Below are positions 21,058 through 33,965 of a stretch of 64,000 bases of DNA, one piece after another. The first letter of the stretch is position 1; the number at the start of each line of letters is the position of its first letter. Under the pieces are notes generated by a model. The model was not told the DNA's origin, did no database searches, and saw only the letters and a program-made list of their open reading frames with translations. The DNA is from Poronia punctata (lineage: Eukaryota; Ascomycota; Sordariomycetes; Xylariales; Xylariaceae), in the NCBI GenBank assembly GCA_022579005.1, contig MU401625.1, positions 21,123 through 85,122 of the forward strand, in the 5' to 3' direction. Both the position numbers and the translations under genes were made by a program.

Positions 21058-23584
21058 TTTGGGTTCGTAGGCGAACCAATTTATGTAGGGAAGAAAAGCG
21101 AGAAGACGCAACTAAACGCGTGAATCCAGTCCAGTTCAGCAAAAAGGAAAGAAAAAGCAAGACCGAAGTGACACAAGCGGACGAACTGCAGCTTTTGTAT
21201 AACACGCCACAACAATACTAGAGACGTCGAGCTACCTATCACTCAAGAATCGTGTCCGAAAAGCGTTTTGGTGTCTGGGCTGGACCGGGCTAGGCGTGCA
21301 GGCGGGTCAACGCACGTCTCAGCAGATGCGAGCGAGGTCAAATATATTATAACCCCGGCAACTGCCTTTGAGGGGTCCCAGCAGCTGCCCCATCTATTCG
21401 TGACTTTGTGTGTTCATTATCGTGTGGGAAGTTACATGTTTTACAAGTACCGCGTGATATCCCTACGTACTTGCCTATCATAGATGTATGATGATTATTT
21501 TATCTAGCCTAAAACAAGGCGGGGATAGAAAACCCCCGCAGCTCATGACCTTGGTATTCGCTAGAATGGGACGGGCTGAAAGTCGGTCTTGACGTAAAAT
21601 TCGATATCGCCTTTCTTTCGAGTGGCAGCAGGGGCAGAGTTGGTTCTCAGGTCAAAGTGAAAGACGCAAGGGGGCCCACATGAGCCGAGGCCCTATAATA
21701 AAACACACTGTGCTACACTGTTGGTGGATCGTTCGTCTCTTCATTGTTGGATAAGTAAGTACCTTATGATTACTGAGAAAGATACCTACACTGTGTAGAG
21801 GGGTCCAAATAGGTGTGAGGTATGCAACCAATAATAACAGAAACTACCCCGGCTTCATTGCCTAGTGGGGTAATGGAACTATCTCCTCAGTGGACAGGGG
21901 AGCCCGGCAGTGACGGTAAGCAGTGGGGGAGAACTTACTACGAAAGTTACCTAATGGTGGCGTACAGGTACGAACCAGCAAGTATAATCTGATAAACGAT
22001 TTGATAAATGTGTCTAACCATGCAATGCCAGGAAAAGGGGAGTAATAACCATACCGGAGAACGTTGTGAAAGTATGGCTATCTAACTCAACCCAAAATTG
22101 ATAGATGGGAATCTAGACTAGTCGAGGCCAGCCGTTACAGGTGCCGAGAAAAGACAGCCAGGGACGTTAGTGGTTGGAATGAGGGCCCTGGACGTAAACG
22201 GCCAGAGTGGAATTCCTTTGTCTCGGATTCAGCTGGTGTCTATACACGTGTTATAAACCAATCCGTATATTAATTACCTTATTGGACCGAATCGGCCGCA
22301 TCAAATCTCGGGTGGGGCTCACAGCAGGCATTTGAAGCGAATAGGAGGTCATCATCCGGGTGGTTCAACGGTTTACGAGTACGTACGAGGCCTACGAGTA
22401 CGCAATACGTGTAGGTAGGGAGTGACTGACCGGGGATGGTCACATGGTGTTGTGCTGGGTTTATTATAACTGAGGGTCGGTAACCAAGCATGTTTAGCTG
22501 CACTTGTTCGACTGAGACGGACCAAATCCATGACCGGCAAGCCGAGATAATGGGATACACCCTAGGCTAGGGTGGTACGGGCAAGACGGGTACATGGTTT
22601 TGGTCTAGGTAGCATAATACCTACGAGTAGCCTCACCTGGCCATGGCAATGGCTATCGTGAGGAAAGCGAGAGGCGGACGGACTTGATTTGAGAAGATAA
22701 CCATGTGCAGGGCCACGGTCACGGTCACCATAGCGGAGATTCAAGACTGACGAGGTGAGGATATATGTATACAAGGAGTAGATAGATAATAAAATGAGTG
22801 AGTGTGTTGTGACACGACGTCGCTCTCTTTTCTCCCAGTTATTTCAGATCTGCCCGTTTCGAGGTTGGCAGAATTCCTGGCAGTTTTGCTAAATGGAATT
22901 TGTCTAGTGTTATTTTGCATTAGGAAAGGGCATCTGAGCTCGGACCATTGTCGTCCTAAATTGACCAAGTCTCTTCATTCAAGTTTGCTTCCTCTCCCTC
23001 TCTCCCTCCGCTCCCCTCTCTTTTACTACGTCTTGGTCAGAAACTACAAGATGTGGCTACCGTCTCGTCGCATGTCTATGGGGATAGTTTCTCGGACTAG
23101 ATCTGCTATCCACTTGGACATGTAGCGAAGAACTAATTAACCTAGTCAAGTACCTTCATCTACCCCAGATTTTGGGGTTTTTAGTTATTACATGGTGAAT
23201 TTAGCACGCTTGATCTTCCATGCTAAACAAGCGCTAAAATGTGAGCTGCTTGAATCCTGTTGTTATGTTTCCTGAGGGCACGGAAAACTTCACACGGGGA
23301 CAAGCTAGGTCATATTAGTCATCGTTTTGAGTTGTCGTACCGCCCGTATTTTGCTATAGTAGCTCTGTACGCCTATTTTCGAGTGGTAATTACTGAGCAA
23401 TAACTGGGCTCCCCGCGCTTTGGCAGTGTTGCCTACACTACGGTCGAGTGCTTTTATGATGTCTATAAAATCTAACATGACCGACTTTCAAGTTTACGAT
23501 GTAGTCAAGATAGCGCTACCTAGACTAGATATCGCCATATTCATTAGTCTGCAATAAATTTACCTACTACCTACTTCTGACAAG
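21058..23584. other. 2.5-kb intergenic, no gene seen
   Basis: Holds the promoters of two divergent genes (monooxygenase to the left, GFA protein to the right). Open frames are short and unlike any family. Motifs such as CGAGTACGTACGAGG and CTACGAGTAC recur near 22375-22630. Confidence 0.45.
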
Positions 23585-24802
23585 ATGGCCGCTAGTACCG
23601 AAATCTTGGAGATTGTCGCAAGCTGCCTCTGCGGGGCTCACGAGTTCAAGGCCCACGTACCGCACGCCGAGCTTCCCTTCGATGTTCCCTACTGTCACTG
23701 CAACTCGTGCCGCCATGTCACCGGCGCCATGTATAGCAGTAGCGTGCCGTGGCGTGGAGACGGCGCGGCCATCAGGGAATCGTCGCTCCGGCGATACGCT
23801 TTCGCCGATCATCTCACGCTTTTCTCATGCCGCACCTGTAGCTCTACCATGTTCTGGGAAATGAGCGCGAGGGAAAACGGGACGGTGAGTTACGGGGCCC
23901 TCACAGGCGTTCTACCCAACGTCGATGTCCCGGCTCTCGTGAGAATCACAGACCATATCTTCGTTGGCGATACTCTGGATGGCGGCGCGGTGCCCTGGCT
24001 TGCCCACGTTAACGCCGACGGCCATCTACCTCGGCTTTGGCGGGGCCATAAGGATCAGAGCGAGAGAATCGTGCTGGCCGATCTCCTCCAGCCGTCGGTT
24101 GAGAATACTAACGTTGACCGGCCGGACGCCACAGCGTTAGCTGCTGGCGAGATCCCTGTACGATGTCACTGCGGGGGAGTCGACCTAGTCCTCCGTTCAC
24201 CCATCGCCGAGTACGCCGCTAAACCCCGATCGGAACTGCCATGGTTCGTCGACCCGACGTCGAACAAAAGCTACGGCGGCTTCGACGCCTGTGACTCGTG
24301 TCGTCTTTCATCGGGTATAGATGTGTTCCATTGGACCTTCGCCCTAGTGCGTCACTTTGCTTTTCCGCATTCGGGAAAAGACACACAGTCTTCATCTTCA
24401 TTTCCGCAGAGTAGCCTTGAGCTTAAGGAGGCTCTTGCCGCGACTGAGCGTGATCCTCGTTGGGGAACCCTCACGTTCTACGAAAGCTCGTCAGGTGTTC
24501 AACGCTTCTTCTGCGGTCGGTGTTCCGCCTGCGCATTTTACGCAACCGACGACCGGTCGGAGATGGTTGATCTTGCCATCGGCCTGCTGGAGGCTCAGGA
24601 TGGGTCGCGGGCCGAAGGACTAATCTCGTGGGATTTCGGTGGTAAGATGGTGTGGAAACAAGATGTAAGGGGTGGATGGCGGCAAGATTTTGTAGAGAGA
24701 ATGGAAAATGCTGCGGAACGGTGGAGGGCACAGAGAGGTTATCCAAAAAGCTGGCTTCGCATACGGAAGGAAAATGCTGCCAAACAAGAAGGACAGACTT
24801 AG
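23585..24802 (+). CDS. Double GFA/CENP-V domain protein
   Basis: Single-exon gene of 405 residues. Two zinc-binding GFA-type domains lie in tandem. The first has Cys14-x-Cys16, the Cys37-x-Cys39-x2-Cys42 group (YCHCNSCRH) and Cys82-x2-Cys85. The second has Cys194-x-Cys196 (CHCGG), Cys236-x2-Cys239 (ACDSC) and a late CGRCSAC group near 325. Members are annotated as glutathione-dependent formaldehyde-activating enzymes, but for fungal double-domain members the reaction is not established. No signal peptide or membrane segment, so probably cytosolic. The basic C-terminal helix (from about 370) is typical of these proteins. Start: the ATG at 23585 is the first in frame, in context CAAGATGG. Confidence 0.9.
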   Translation: MAASTEILEIVASCLCGAHEFKAHVPHAELPFDVPYCHCNSCRHVTGAMYSSSVPWRGDGAAIRESSLRRYAFADHLTLFSCRTCSSTMFWEMSARENGTVSYGALTGVLPNVDVPALVRITDHIFVGDTLDGGAVPWLAHVNADGHLPRLWRGHKDQSERIVLADLLQPSVENTNVDRPDATALAAGEIPVRCHCGGVDLVLRSPIAEYAAKPRSELPWFVDPTSNKSYGGFDACDSCRLSSGIDVFHWTFALVRHFAFPHSGKDTQSSSSFPQSSLELKEALAATERDPRWGTLTFYESSSGVQRFFCGRCSACAFYATDDRSEMVDLAIGLLEAQDGSRAEGLISWDFGGKMVWKQDVRGGWRQDFVERMENAAERWRAQRGYPKSWLRIRKENAAKQEGQT

Positions 24803-25205
24803 ACGTCTTTGCCAACGCCGAGACGCTGAGGCAGAATGCCCACCGTCGCCCTTCATAGCCCATCTACCTCACCTAATGGAATTGCAATGTCACATTATCC
24901 TGAACTTTCTCAGCTAACAAGGTTCACCTCCAGTCCCAATACTGCGAACTGGTTTGTCATTGTAGGGTCTCGATTACGATCACCATCACTTGTCATTTTT
25001 CAAGCCCATGTGAGCTTCTGGTGTTTCTCTCGGCCATCTATTTCGCCTTTAAAGAGGTATCTGTATAAGCATCTGCTAGAACCTGCGCCATTCTGAAACC
25101 CTTTTGAACCGACATGAGATCCGTTAAATGCACCGCCCGCAAGATTGAACGCAGCAAACACGAACAAAGATCTATAGTCGATAGTCTATCATTTCGAGAG
25201 GCGCC
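24803..25205. other. Short intergenic between convergent genes
   Basis: Contains the 3' flanks of the GFA gene and of the GMPP-like gene. Nothing else is seen. Confidence 0.5.
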
Positions 25206-26943
25206 TCACATGATGACCTCGTTAGCAACATCCTATCAACGAATTAGTACATTTCCGGTCACGTGCAATACGACTCTGATTAGAACTTGTGAGCCGGATC
25301 TCGACTTACCCTCTTCAACTCCTTGAACGGGAGGCACACGCAGTTCTGTACCCGGACCTCGTCGCCGACACCGCATTCCTTACCCAGAATGGTAATGCTT
25401 TGTACCTTGACCCCGTTCTTGACAATGCTGGTGCTATGGCTTGTCACTGGCGTAGGGGTGCCCTCGACACGTGCCCACGCACCCACACGGCTGTTCCAGC
25501 CGACAATCGAGTAGAGAACACAGGCGTCATGCTTGATCTCGGCATCTTCAAGCACGATAGACTCCTTCACACGGGCACCGGCACCGATGACGGCACGTGG
25601 GCCGATCGACACGTTGGGGCCGAGCTTGGCAGTGGGATCTACTTGGGCACTTGGGTGAATAAAGACAGGGGGTAGAATATTTGCCGATGCCTTGGCTAGC
25701 TCCTTGGAGCCAGTCTGTTGCGCTTGTTGCAGGTAGAGCGCGTTGGCCGGGACCGCAGAGCCCGCAGTCTTGATCTGGCGCCAGAAGTCCTTGGTCTCGT
25801 GTACAAAGAACTGTTTGCTGTCGGCCAGGTCACTCAGAATATCTTGCTCGAGGCGGATGACCTCGTTCTTGCGCTCCTCATCCTCGTCCGCCATAAAACT
25901 TGACTCGAGATTCTCAGAAGATGGGTATGACAAGAGACGGGGACGATCGGTCCTCCGCTTAATGGCCGTCTTGATGCTGGGGAAGATGGCGTCGACGCTA
26001 AAGAGGTACACGCCGCAGTTGATTAGATTGGAGATATAACTCTCTGGCTTTTCAACGTAGTGCAGCACACGGCGAGAGTGTTGGTCCGATACGATGCAAC
26101 CAAAGTTGTTGGCCGCATCTTGGCTGACACGTGTGCCGAGAATGACGGCCTCGGCGTCTTTATCGTCGAACAGCTTGGCCATCTCGTTCAAGGGAAAGGA
26201 GCAGCAGACATCGGAGTTGAGGACGAATATGCGCTCGGGCCGACCTTTGAGGATGGCATCTCGGAAGTGATACAGCCCACCGGCGGTGCCCAGGGCCTGG
26301 TATTCACGGAGGTATTTGATGGGTAGGTTGGGGAATTCAGTGGCCGCTTCTTTGATGAAATCCTTGAAGACAGACTCGTCGTAGTAACCGATCATGCAGA
26401 CCTCCTGGATCGAGGGTACTTTTGCGATGGCAGTAAGGCAATGCCAGATGATTGGGTGACCGGCGACATCGAATAGGGGCTGATTGGTAAGTTCCAGTGT
26501 CAGTTAGGCACATCTTCTACGCGATCAACCCTCGTATTATACAATCGTCTGTTCGCCACAGTCTAAACCTCAATTGAGGCGACGTAGCTGCAATACTCGG
26601 TGCAATGTAGTTCTTGGTATAGGTGAGGATACGGCACATACCTTGGGGACATCTAGGGACAAAGGGCGAAATCGGGTGCCTCGAGAAGGACCGCCAACCT
26701 AATAGAAAGTATGCCCAGGTTAGTCGCTGTAGACTGCACTTTATCCGGACCCTTGGAGTTATAGTGTTGACGGTGGGGTCTTTCGGAGACGGAAACGGGG
26801 ATGGGGTCATGGAGGTGGACGGGAACAGAGTCAGGCAGCTTTAGGTATTTGGAAGTGGGTTTGCATTTACACACCAATATGACAGCTTTGGTGTCCTTGC
26901 CGGAAGCACCATTGCTCTTCTCTCTGTGCGGAACTTGAAGCAT
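25206..26943 (-). CDS. GDP-mannose pyrophosphorylase A-like protein (sugar nucleotidyltransferase)
   Basis: Four exons, 26875-26943, 26642-26698, 26480 boundary to 25310 (25310-26479) and 25206-25232, encode 440 residues. Introns of 176, 162 and 77 nt are all in phase 0. The first exon ends in AVIL, the second supplies the pyrophosphorylase signature GGPSRGTRFRPLSLDVPK, and the third opens with PLFDVAGHPIIWHCL. The N-terminal nucleotidyltransferase fold runs to about 300; the C-terminal left-handed beta-helix shows hexapeptide repeats (PSAQVDPTAKLGPNVSIG). The last exon is only nine codons (DVANEVIM plus stop), the usual ending. It resembles the GMPPA branch, which in animals regulates the catalytic GMPPB, so it may be regulatory in GDP-mannose supply for glycosylation and cell wall; catalytic activity is not certain. 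Confidence 0.93.
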
Positions 26944-27903
26944 GGTGGGTGTTTTGTCGACGTCGACGTCGCGTTACTACTTCCTGCTGAGAGTGCTTCG
27001 TGGGAGCTCGAGGTGGAAACGCAAGGACGTGTTCTGGTCGATAAAACAAGGAAGAATGATAGGAACTTCAAAGGCCAAAGGATACGAAGGCGGTGATGGA
27101 AAGACGCTACGATAATTTAGTGCCAATTCAAGGTGTCACCTGGGTCGCCGAATAATAAAGATGTCGAGGTCGTGGGAAGAAAGGGTACTTCATATTTATT
27201 AGGTACATGGCTACAGACATACCGCCTCCCTCCTGTACACTTGGTTTGGTCCGAAAGGTTCGTCGGGTTCCAAAAGATTGCCCACTTGGAGGGGCAAGTC
27301 TTTGCCTCGCAATGTACAAAGACCAACCAGAAAATGGGCTGGGGTGGCATGTGGAGTAGTTTCAGCTCGCTGATTGGCCACTGCTTGTGCATTTCGTAAC
27401 CCAAGCTGCTGCCAGTCATCATCTACATTTAACAACTTGTGTGTCTGTATCAAGCTGCATCGTGAGACTTGATATGAAATGTATGTAGGTATTCCATAAC
27501 CTATAAAGCATATACACACTTTGGATCTAAACTTACCTAAGTTCTTCATGTACACATGTTCTCTCACATCCCACGCCAGCCAAGACACCACCAGTATGCG
27601 CAGGTAGACAGACTTACATCATGATATTGATAAGTCATGTGCTGCGCAGGTGAGCCCTGTACGGTCAGTTTGGATTTGACATCTTGGTAATACTCGTTTG
27701 TGTCTGATTATTCCCTTGGATTTCATATAACGTCAAGTGCGGCAAGGAGTTGATATTAAAGAGGGCGTAGCTTGGACATGTTTTACCCATCTCCTTGAGT
27801 TACGTGTATAATATTACATCCCACTCTTTCTATCCTCTATATCATGCCGGCTTGCAGATACCCCAGGTGGGATTTGAAGGTCAAATCACTTGGGACCACA
27901 TTC
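26944..27903. other. Intergenic, no gene seen
   Basis: Lies between two minus-strand genes and carries the promoter of the GMPP-like gene. Short open frames on both strands show no domain. Confidence 0.5.
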
Positions 27904-28832
27904 TTATTTATCGTCCGCAGTTTCTTCCTTTGCCAGATCGTGCTCCTTCAACAGCGCCGTGATTTCGTCTGCGGTCCAAAGTTTTTGGTAGATTTTACCG
28001 TCCTCCGTCTGCCCCACCGTAGCAAACTCGACTACCAGACCTATTAGTAATCGGTTCATGTGCGATGTGATTCGGACTAGGTAACACGCTTACTCTTCTC
28101 GCTGCTCAACTTTGTCGAGTCCATCGTCTTGCTTAGAACCTTGACGGCCATCGCGCAAGCCTCCTTTAGCGTGCAGTCTTCCTTGTAGTCCTGCTTCAAT
28201 AAGCTGTCCGCGCTGGCCTTGTTTGCGCCAGTACTCGTGGCTTTCCAGCCGCCGTAGTTCCCCGAAGGATTGCTAAGGTACAACTGGAACTGTCGCTGCG
28301 GATCCCAGCCGGCATAGATGAAGGACACACCAAACGGACGCAGACCACCATGTTGCGTGTACCCTTGTTTTAGATCACACAGCCTTCGCACTAGTTGTTC
28401 GCAGGGGATGTCTTCGTTGTAGGTCAGGAGGTACCGCTGGGCGGCTTGTCTGGCGTAATTGATGAGGATATTGGCATCGGACGTCATGCCGGCGACGGCG
28501 CAAATCATGTTACTGGTTTGGTCAGCAAACCTGCCTGGTTTAGGTTGGGTTTAGAAGGTTGGTCGGCTCACTCGTTCAGTGTATACAGTTTCTCTGCCGA
28601 CGTATCTTGCTCCAGCAACTTCGATGTCACCTTTCGCTCCGCTGCTAGGACGATGCCATCTTTCGCAAGGATGCCGATAGCAGTGCCCGCATGTGAGATT
28701 GCCTCGAGTGCATATTCGACCTGATATAGGCGACCTTCGGGGGAAAATATGGTTGTCTATTACCGTCATCAGCTGCTATGCATGAAGCGACATGAGTTAA
28801 AAGCTTACCCGTGAGTCGTAACGGCGAGACAT
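27904..28832 (-). CDS. pre9: 20S proteasome subunit alpha type-4
   Basis: Four exons (28809-28832, 28572-28756, 28094-28512, 27904-28031) encode 251 residues. The 8-residue first exon MSRRYDSR joins [17 protein letters not shown], the alpha-subunit N-terminal signature that gates the core particle. Then come [12 protein letters not shown], the split codon giving [11 protein letters not shown], and [16 protein letters not shown]. Length equals the usual alpha-4 size. For the last intron I use the acceptor TAG before TCGAG, which restores the conserved SSEKIEFATVGQ; a second AG nine bases earlier would insert three extra residues in frame. Alpha subunits are non-catalytic and lack the threonine nucleophile. 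Housekeeping gene in cytosol and nucleus. Confidence 0.96.
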
Positions 28833-30637
28833 GGTGGGCAGTGGTGCAGCTGTAGAATTAATGACCAAGCTGCGAACCTTTAGAGCCCGAGGATGCGAGT
28901 ACTGGTATCACTAGACGAAAAGATGAGGCAGGCCAAAGCGACGGCAAAGGGAAACCAGTAGTATATTGGCTAGCCTTAGTGCTCTTTACTGTTTGGTATG
29001 GTGACGTGGGTTGTGTGAAGATAGGCCTGGAATAGATTCACTGGGTGGACAGAAGGCTGGCTTGTCAACCAGGTGAGGCCCGTTAGCCCACTGCTGCTAG
29101 GCAAGAGCTTCGAACGCGTACAGTTGGACAAGGTCTGCTGAGGTAGGTACTACCACTGGGAAACAAAAGGTACCTACCCATACAGGTACATGAAGACACA
29201 TGTAAAACTAAGCTAGCTTAGTGCAAGAAATGCCGCGGTTCTGTACTCTTAGGTACTGATGATAACCTGTACTTGATCAATTGAGGTGCCTTACTAGCCA
29301 CAGAACCAGCCACTCACCCCTCCTAATGAGATGAGACTCGCCTTTCTCAGTTGCAAGTGCCAAGGTGATACGGTACGAGTATGTGCCTGCCTAGGTACCT
29401 GTCCCCCTGTTTTGCGTCCTGTCCATTTGACATAAGAAGTTCCTACAGAATTCCTAGGCTGTAACTTATATAGTATGAATTACTTGTGGATTCTAAGTAT
29501 TAGTTATTATTTCTCGATTCCTGACAAAGAGACCTGGACTTATGCATTCATTAAAAAGACATTCATATTTGTAGAGAAGGAGGTGCCTACAAAGTACGTG
29601 CTCGTAGGCACAGCTTGACAGGTTCAGAGGTGAGCAAGTGTGGGGTAGAATGTTGGGGTACCTACATGTAGGTATAGGCTGCCAACCTCTGATCAACGAC
29701 CGTCAATTTGCCAGTTGAACCATGTACATGTACTGTACATACCTACATGTACCGAGCTACTCGTATTCTAGGCTGGTGACTCCGGTCCCTACTGTGATTG
29801 GTACTAAGTATAAGTACGGGAAACAGGATACACCTACGAGTATGTACATGTACCTAGACACCTAGCTGCAAAGGTGTGACCTCCCAGTCAAAAGCACCAT
29901 CTTTGAGGCCCACCAGGCTAGAAAATTGCTTTCCTATTGGTCTCGGGTACTTCCTACCCCATCTTCTGTTATTCCTTTTTTCCATCTGGCCTCCACCCAT
30001 CTCTGCTTGACGTGGTGAACACTCTCCCTCATCTTCTTACTACATCAGTTTCCAGTAACCGCGACGCCCGCCCAACTACCACACATTACGCAATCGCGCC
30101 ACGAAGATTCCAATTGCCCTGTCGCGTCGATACAAACGTTGTGTGTTCGGGATCCTAAAATAGTCAGACTTGCTTCTCCCTGGCAAGTTGTTAATTCAGG
30201 ACTCGATCCACGACTGTTTTCAACACGCGACCGGTTTGTGTTGCGGCGCCTTCCTGGCAGTAATCAGTCGCACCGGTTTAAACTAGGTGCGGCTTTGCAG
30301 TTTCTTAACCGTCGACCCTTCCTAAAGGGGTCAGCGGCCATAGAATACCAGGCCAAAGGTTTAAAGCAGGTCGGGATTTCGTTGTTTGGCATTGGGTGGT
30401 CTGTTTTGAAGTTTCACCGACAGATATTTAGTTGATACTTCGTGGCCACTGCCGCCTCGACTTCTCACTGTAGTGTTGGAGGGCTTTGTAGAAGTATGGG
30501 TATTTCATGAATCTCTATTGCCTACCTGCTATCATTTGTAGACAATCTGGGCAGTGTTGTTGTCACTGGCACGCCGCACGTCAATAAATTCGCCTGCACT
30601 AGTCTCGCCCACCAGGACCGAACGCCATATCCCCAAC
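28833..30637. other. 1.8-kb intergenic with TACATGTA-type palindromes
   Basis: Divergent promoter space between the proteasome gene and bye1. No gene is supported. The stretch 29140-29870 is rich in TAGGTACCTA-like and TACATGTA-like palindromic octamers, for example five within 29715-29860. A polypyrimidine-rich tract lies at 29950-30050. Confidence 0.45.
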
Positions 30638-33557
30638 ATGTCTGGTAAGCGCGCCACACCTGCTGATGCTTTGTAACCAACTCCCATGAACCATCCTTCA
30701 AATAGTTCAAAAGACACCGTCTGCCCATTCTTCCCCAGGAGGCCTACAGGCGCAACGCGTCCTCTCCACTTACCGAACCCGTACCCAATTCTTACACCAG
30801 ACTGCCCCATAGCCAGGTCAAGAGACGAGGACGGCTCGCTAACACCTCCATTGCTTAGAACCGGAACCCCGTCGATCGGTGCGCGCTACCAAAGGGCAAC
30901 ACACGAAAGCATTCGACCAGCTTGAGAACGGACCTGAACCTAAAAGGAGACAGGTTAAGAAGAATGCCAAGAAGGCGGCCGAAAAGGAGGACAAGCAAGA
31001 AGAGGATGAGGAAGTTATCCGTTGCATTTGTGGCGCCACAACGCAGGAAGACGATGATGCCAATGAGCCCTGGATCGCCTGTGACAAATGTGGTGCCTGG
31101 CAGCACAATGTTTGTATGGGTATGAGTGTGTTCACCGAAGATTTAACTAAGGATTACTTCTGCGAACAATGCTCACCTCAAGATCACAAGGAGACGCTCG
31201 AGGCTATCAAGAGGGGTGAGAAACCTTGGGAGGACCGCAGGCAGAAATACGAAGACGAGAAGAAGAAAAAGAAGGGAAACAAGAAGAAAGGAAAACGGGT
31301 TAGTGATCAGAAGGAACGCGCATCGCCGAGCGCAGCCACCGCCACCGCCACGGTCAAATCGCAACAGCCCTCACCGGCTCCGGATGTGAAGAAAGAAAAG
31401 GGGGAGCATGCGCAGGAACCACCGTCGAAAGGGAAGCGCAAATCACGCGATCATTCCCAGGGCCCTGCTGTCAAACAGCGCAAAGTCACCGAAACTCAAG
31501 CCACACCGGTATACCCCAAGTATTCGGCTCCTGCCGACCTTCCCGATGCCATTCAGAAGCTTGAAGGCACCAGAAGGCAAGCCGCACTCGGCCTGCAGAA
31601 ATCACTCGACAGCGCCATCGACCAAGCGGAGAAGAAGAAGCTATATAGTCTTCCAGAAGGCGCTAGTAAGAAGAACATCTCGGAGCGATTGGCGCTAGAG
31701 ATTGAACGAGCATTTGTCGACACTCATCCCAACTCGTCCCAGAATGCGGCGCAGCTACGGACTTTGTTGTTCAGCTTGAAGAATAATGTCGAGCTTGCTG
31801 CACGAGTCCTCAACCGCACCCTGCCGCCCACGTCGTTTGTGGTGATGACGGGCGATGAGCTCGCCACGAAGGAGCTCCAACGCGAAAACGCCGAGATGAA
31901 GGCTCGGGCAGAGAAACAATCCATTCTTGTAACGGATGACGGGCCTCGGATCCGGCGGACTCATAAAGGAGAGGAGGTAGTGGAAACAGACAGCTTCTCT
32001 ATGGCAACGGACGAGGTCCCATCCCAACTACGCCAGCAGGGAGTCCGGGAAGCTGCCGAAGCCAAAAATCCAGGTGCGAAAAGCCAGGTCGGTGGTGGTG
32101 CTGGGACGGAGGCAACAGCAACAAGCGGCGACGGCCAGAAAACAGCCAGTCGACGGACATCTTCAGGGCCTCTGCGAATCGATACCCAGCCCTCACAATC
32201 ACCCAAGCCATCAGACTTTGACTTGGGCAAGGTCTTCTCCAGTGTAGGATCTCCTTCAGTTAACCACCAGAGACGACCATCGGCTCAGGTCCGATCTGCC
32301 GGCCCGGGCGATGACCCCGATGTCGATAGGCTACTACAAGACGACGGCACCGACTCGCCACCCTATTCGCCAACTGAAGACATCGATCCAGACGTGGTCT
32401 GGCGAGGGCCATTGACCATGACCAACGTGGCGGACATCACGACAGTTGCCAAGTTTGTCGGCGGGGCCGACCTGAGCAAGATCAAAGGCATCGCCTGGAA
32501 GGATCTGATACCGCCTCTACTTAGTGTGTGTGGGCGGATACCAGAAGAGAAAGTAGTGCCTTATCTTTGCGGACTGAGATACAATAATCAGATCGACCTG
32601 GTAATCACCAGCCTTTCCCCTGCCCGTCCGAATAACGAGGCCGACCGCAAACAATTCCTGGCTGTCATCGATTACTTCAAGTCCAAGAAGCGGTATGGCG
32701 TGGTCGGGGAACGGAAACTGGGCAACGTCCGGGACACGTACCTTGTGCCTGTGCCAGAAGGCAACGGACCGATCCCCGAGCCTATGCAGAACATCGACGA
32801 CCACCTGATTCCCCAAGTGAGGACCGAACCGATGTTGCTCATGGTGTTTGTGGTTCGGGACGAGAAGCAAACTCCAATCCCCCCTGAACAGGCCAGGCCT
32901 GATCTACAACAGAGTCTACAACAAAGCCAGGCCGGCACCCCGTCCCAGGCCACCCCAGTGCCACCACCGAGACATCCATCGATACCCTCAGGCCCTACTT
33001 GGTCGCCTGCCACGCCTCAGGGCTCTGTAAGCACGCCAACCTTCCCACCTCCGCAATACAGCCAAACCCCGATACCACCGCCCAAAATTCCAGGGCAGCC
33101 AACTCCGCCTATATCAGCGCCTCCCCGTCCCATCCCACCAGGTCCCCCAACCGTTGCACCCGCAGCACCCCACGGGGCAGCGGCACCAGGACCATCTGTG
33201 CCCAACCAAGACCCCAATGTTCATGCCCTACGGGCAGCACAAGCAGAAGGGGAGATGAAAGCCCGTCAAGTGCTTGGGCCGCTGTTCGAGAGCTCTACCG
33301 TGACGTTCCTGTTACCCCACGCGGCGCGCATGATGGAGGGCGAATGGACGGCAGTCAGACGATGCCTAGAACGGGATCCGCGAGCGCGTGATGACCTACA
33401 ACTTCTAAGTAAACTTCTGACGGAAGAAGGCAATGCAGCGAGGAAAAATGCGGCGTCCCCGAACCCCAACACCCCTTCTCCCGGCGTAGTACAGACAACA
33501 CTTGCAACGGCCGCGAGTAACGCACCCGAGGCGACTTTGACCCAGCCAAAACCATGA
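30638..33557 (+). CDS. bye1: Transcription elongation factor Bye1-like (PHD-TFIIS-SPOC)
   Basis: Two exons, 30638-30644 (7 nt) and 30859-33557, encode 901 residues. The tiny first exon gives Met-Ser and the first base of Glu3; after a 214-nt intron (GTAAGC, GCTAAC branch, TTAG) the protein reads MSEPEPRRSVRATKGQHTK, the expected start of this family. PHD finger at about 57-108 (C-I-C, then CDKCGAWQH, then CEQC), which binds H3K4me3 in yeast Bye1. A long Lys-rich linker follows. The TFIIS central domain, which contacts RNA polymerase II, is at about 230-350 (LERLALEIERAF-like region). A SPOC domain follows at about 500-660 (WRGPLTMTNVADI onward). The C-terminal 230 residues are Pro/Gln-rich. 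Nuclear. Confidence 0.93.
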
Positions 33558-33965
33558 AGATAAGATGTCTCCCTGTTCTACTGTATACGCGTCATGGACG
33601 CGGTGTTATGTCGCAGTATGTTGATTACTGTGCTGATTTCGCTTTTATGTGTATGGAGTAACATGTTTCTGTTTTTAGATACCGCCGCACAACGGCGTTT
33701 GTGTTCGGAATAGTGTATGCTTGGCAGTTATAGTACATATAACATCTCAGTCTAGATTCCTGCTTGGACGATCTTGCCCGTGAAAATACAGTAATGCGTT
33801 GTAGACTAGTCCATAATGACTTTATTTCACTAACAGTGAATAGTTTGAGTGGCGACGAAAAAGGGAAAAGAATCGTGTAAAGATAAAGTTCGATTACATT
33901 ACACCCGGAGTTCCCTATTCCTCTGACTTAACAGACGTGTAAACCCCGAAAATGACATGAAATCC
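33558..33965. other. Short intergenic between convergent genes
   Basis: Holds the 3' UTRs of bye1 and of the GPI-anchored protein gene; nothing else is seen. Confidence 0.5.

Noticed and set aside
3701..24802. A biosynthetic gene cluster around the PKS relic, monooxygenase and GFA protein
   Set aside because: The genes are far apart, separated by housekeeping genes, and the PKS piece is dead.
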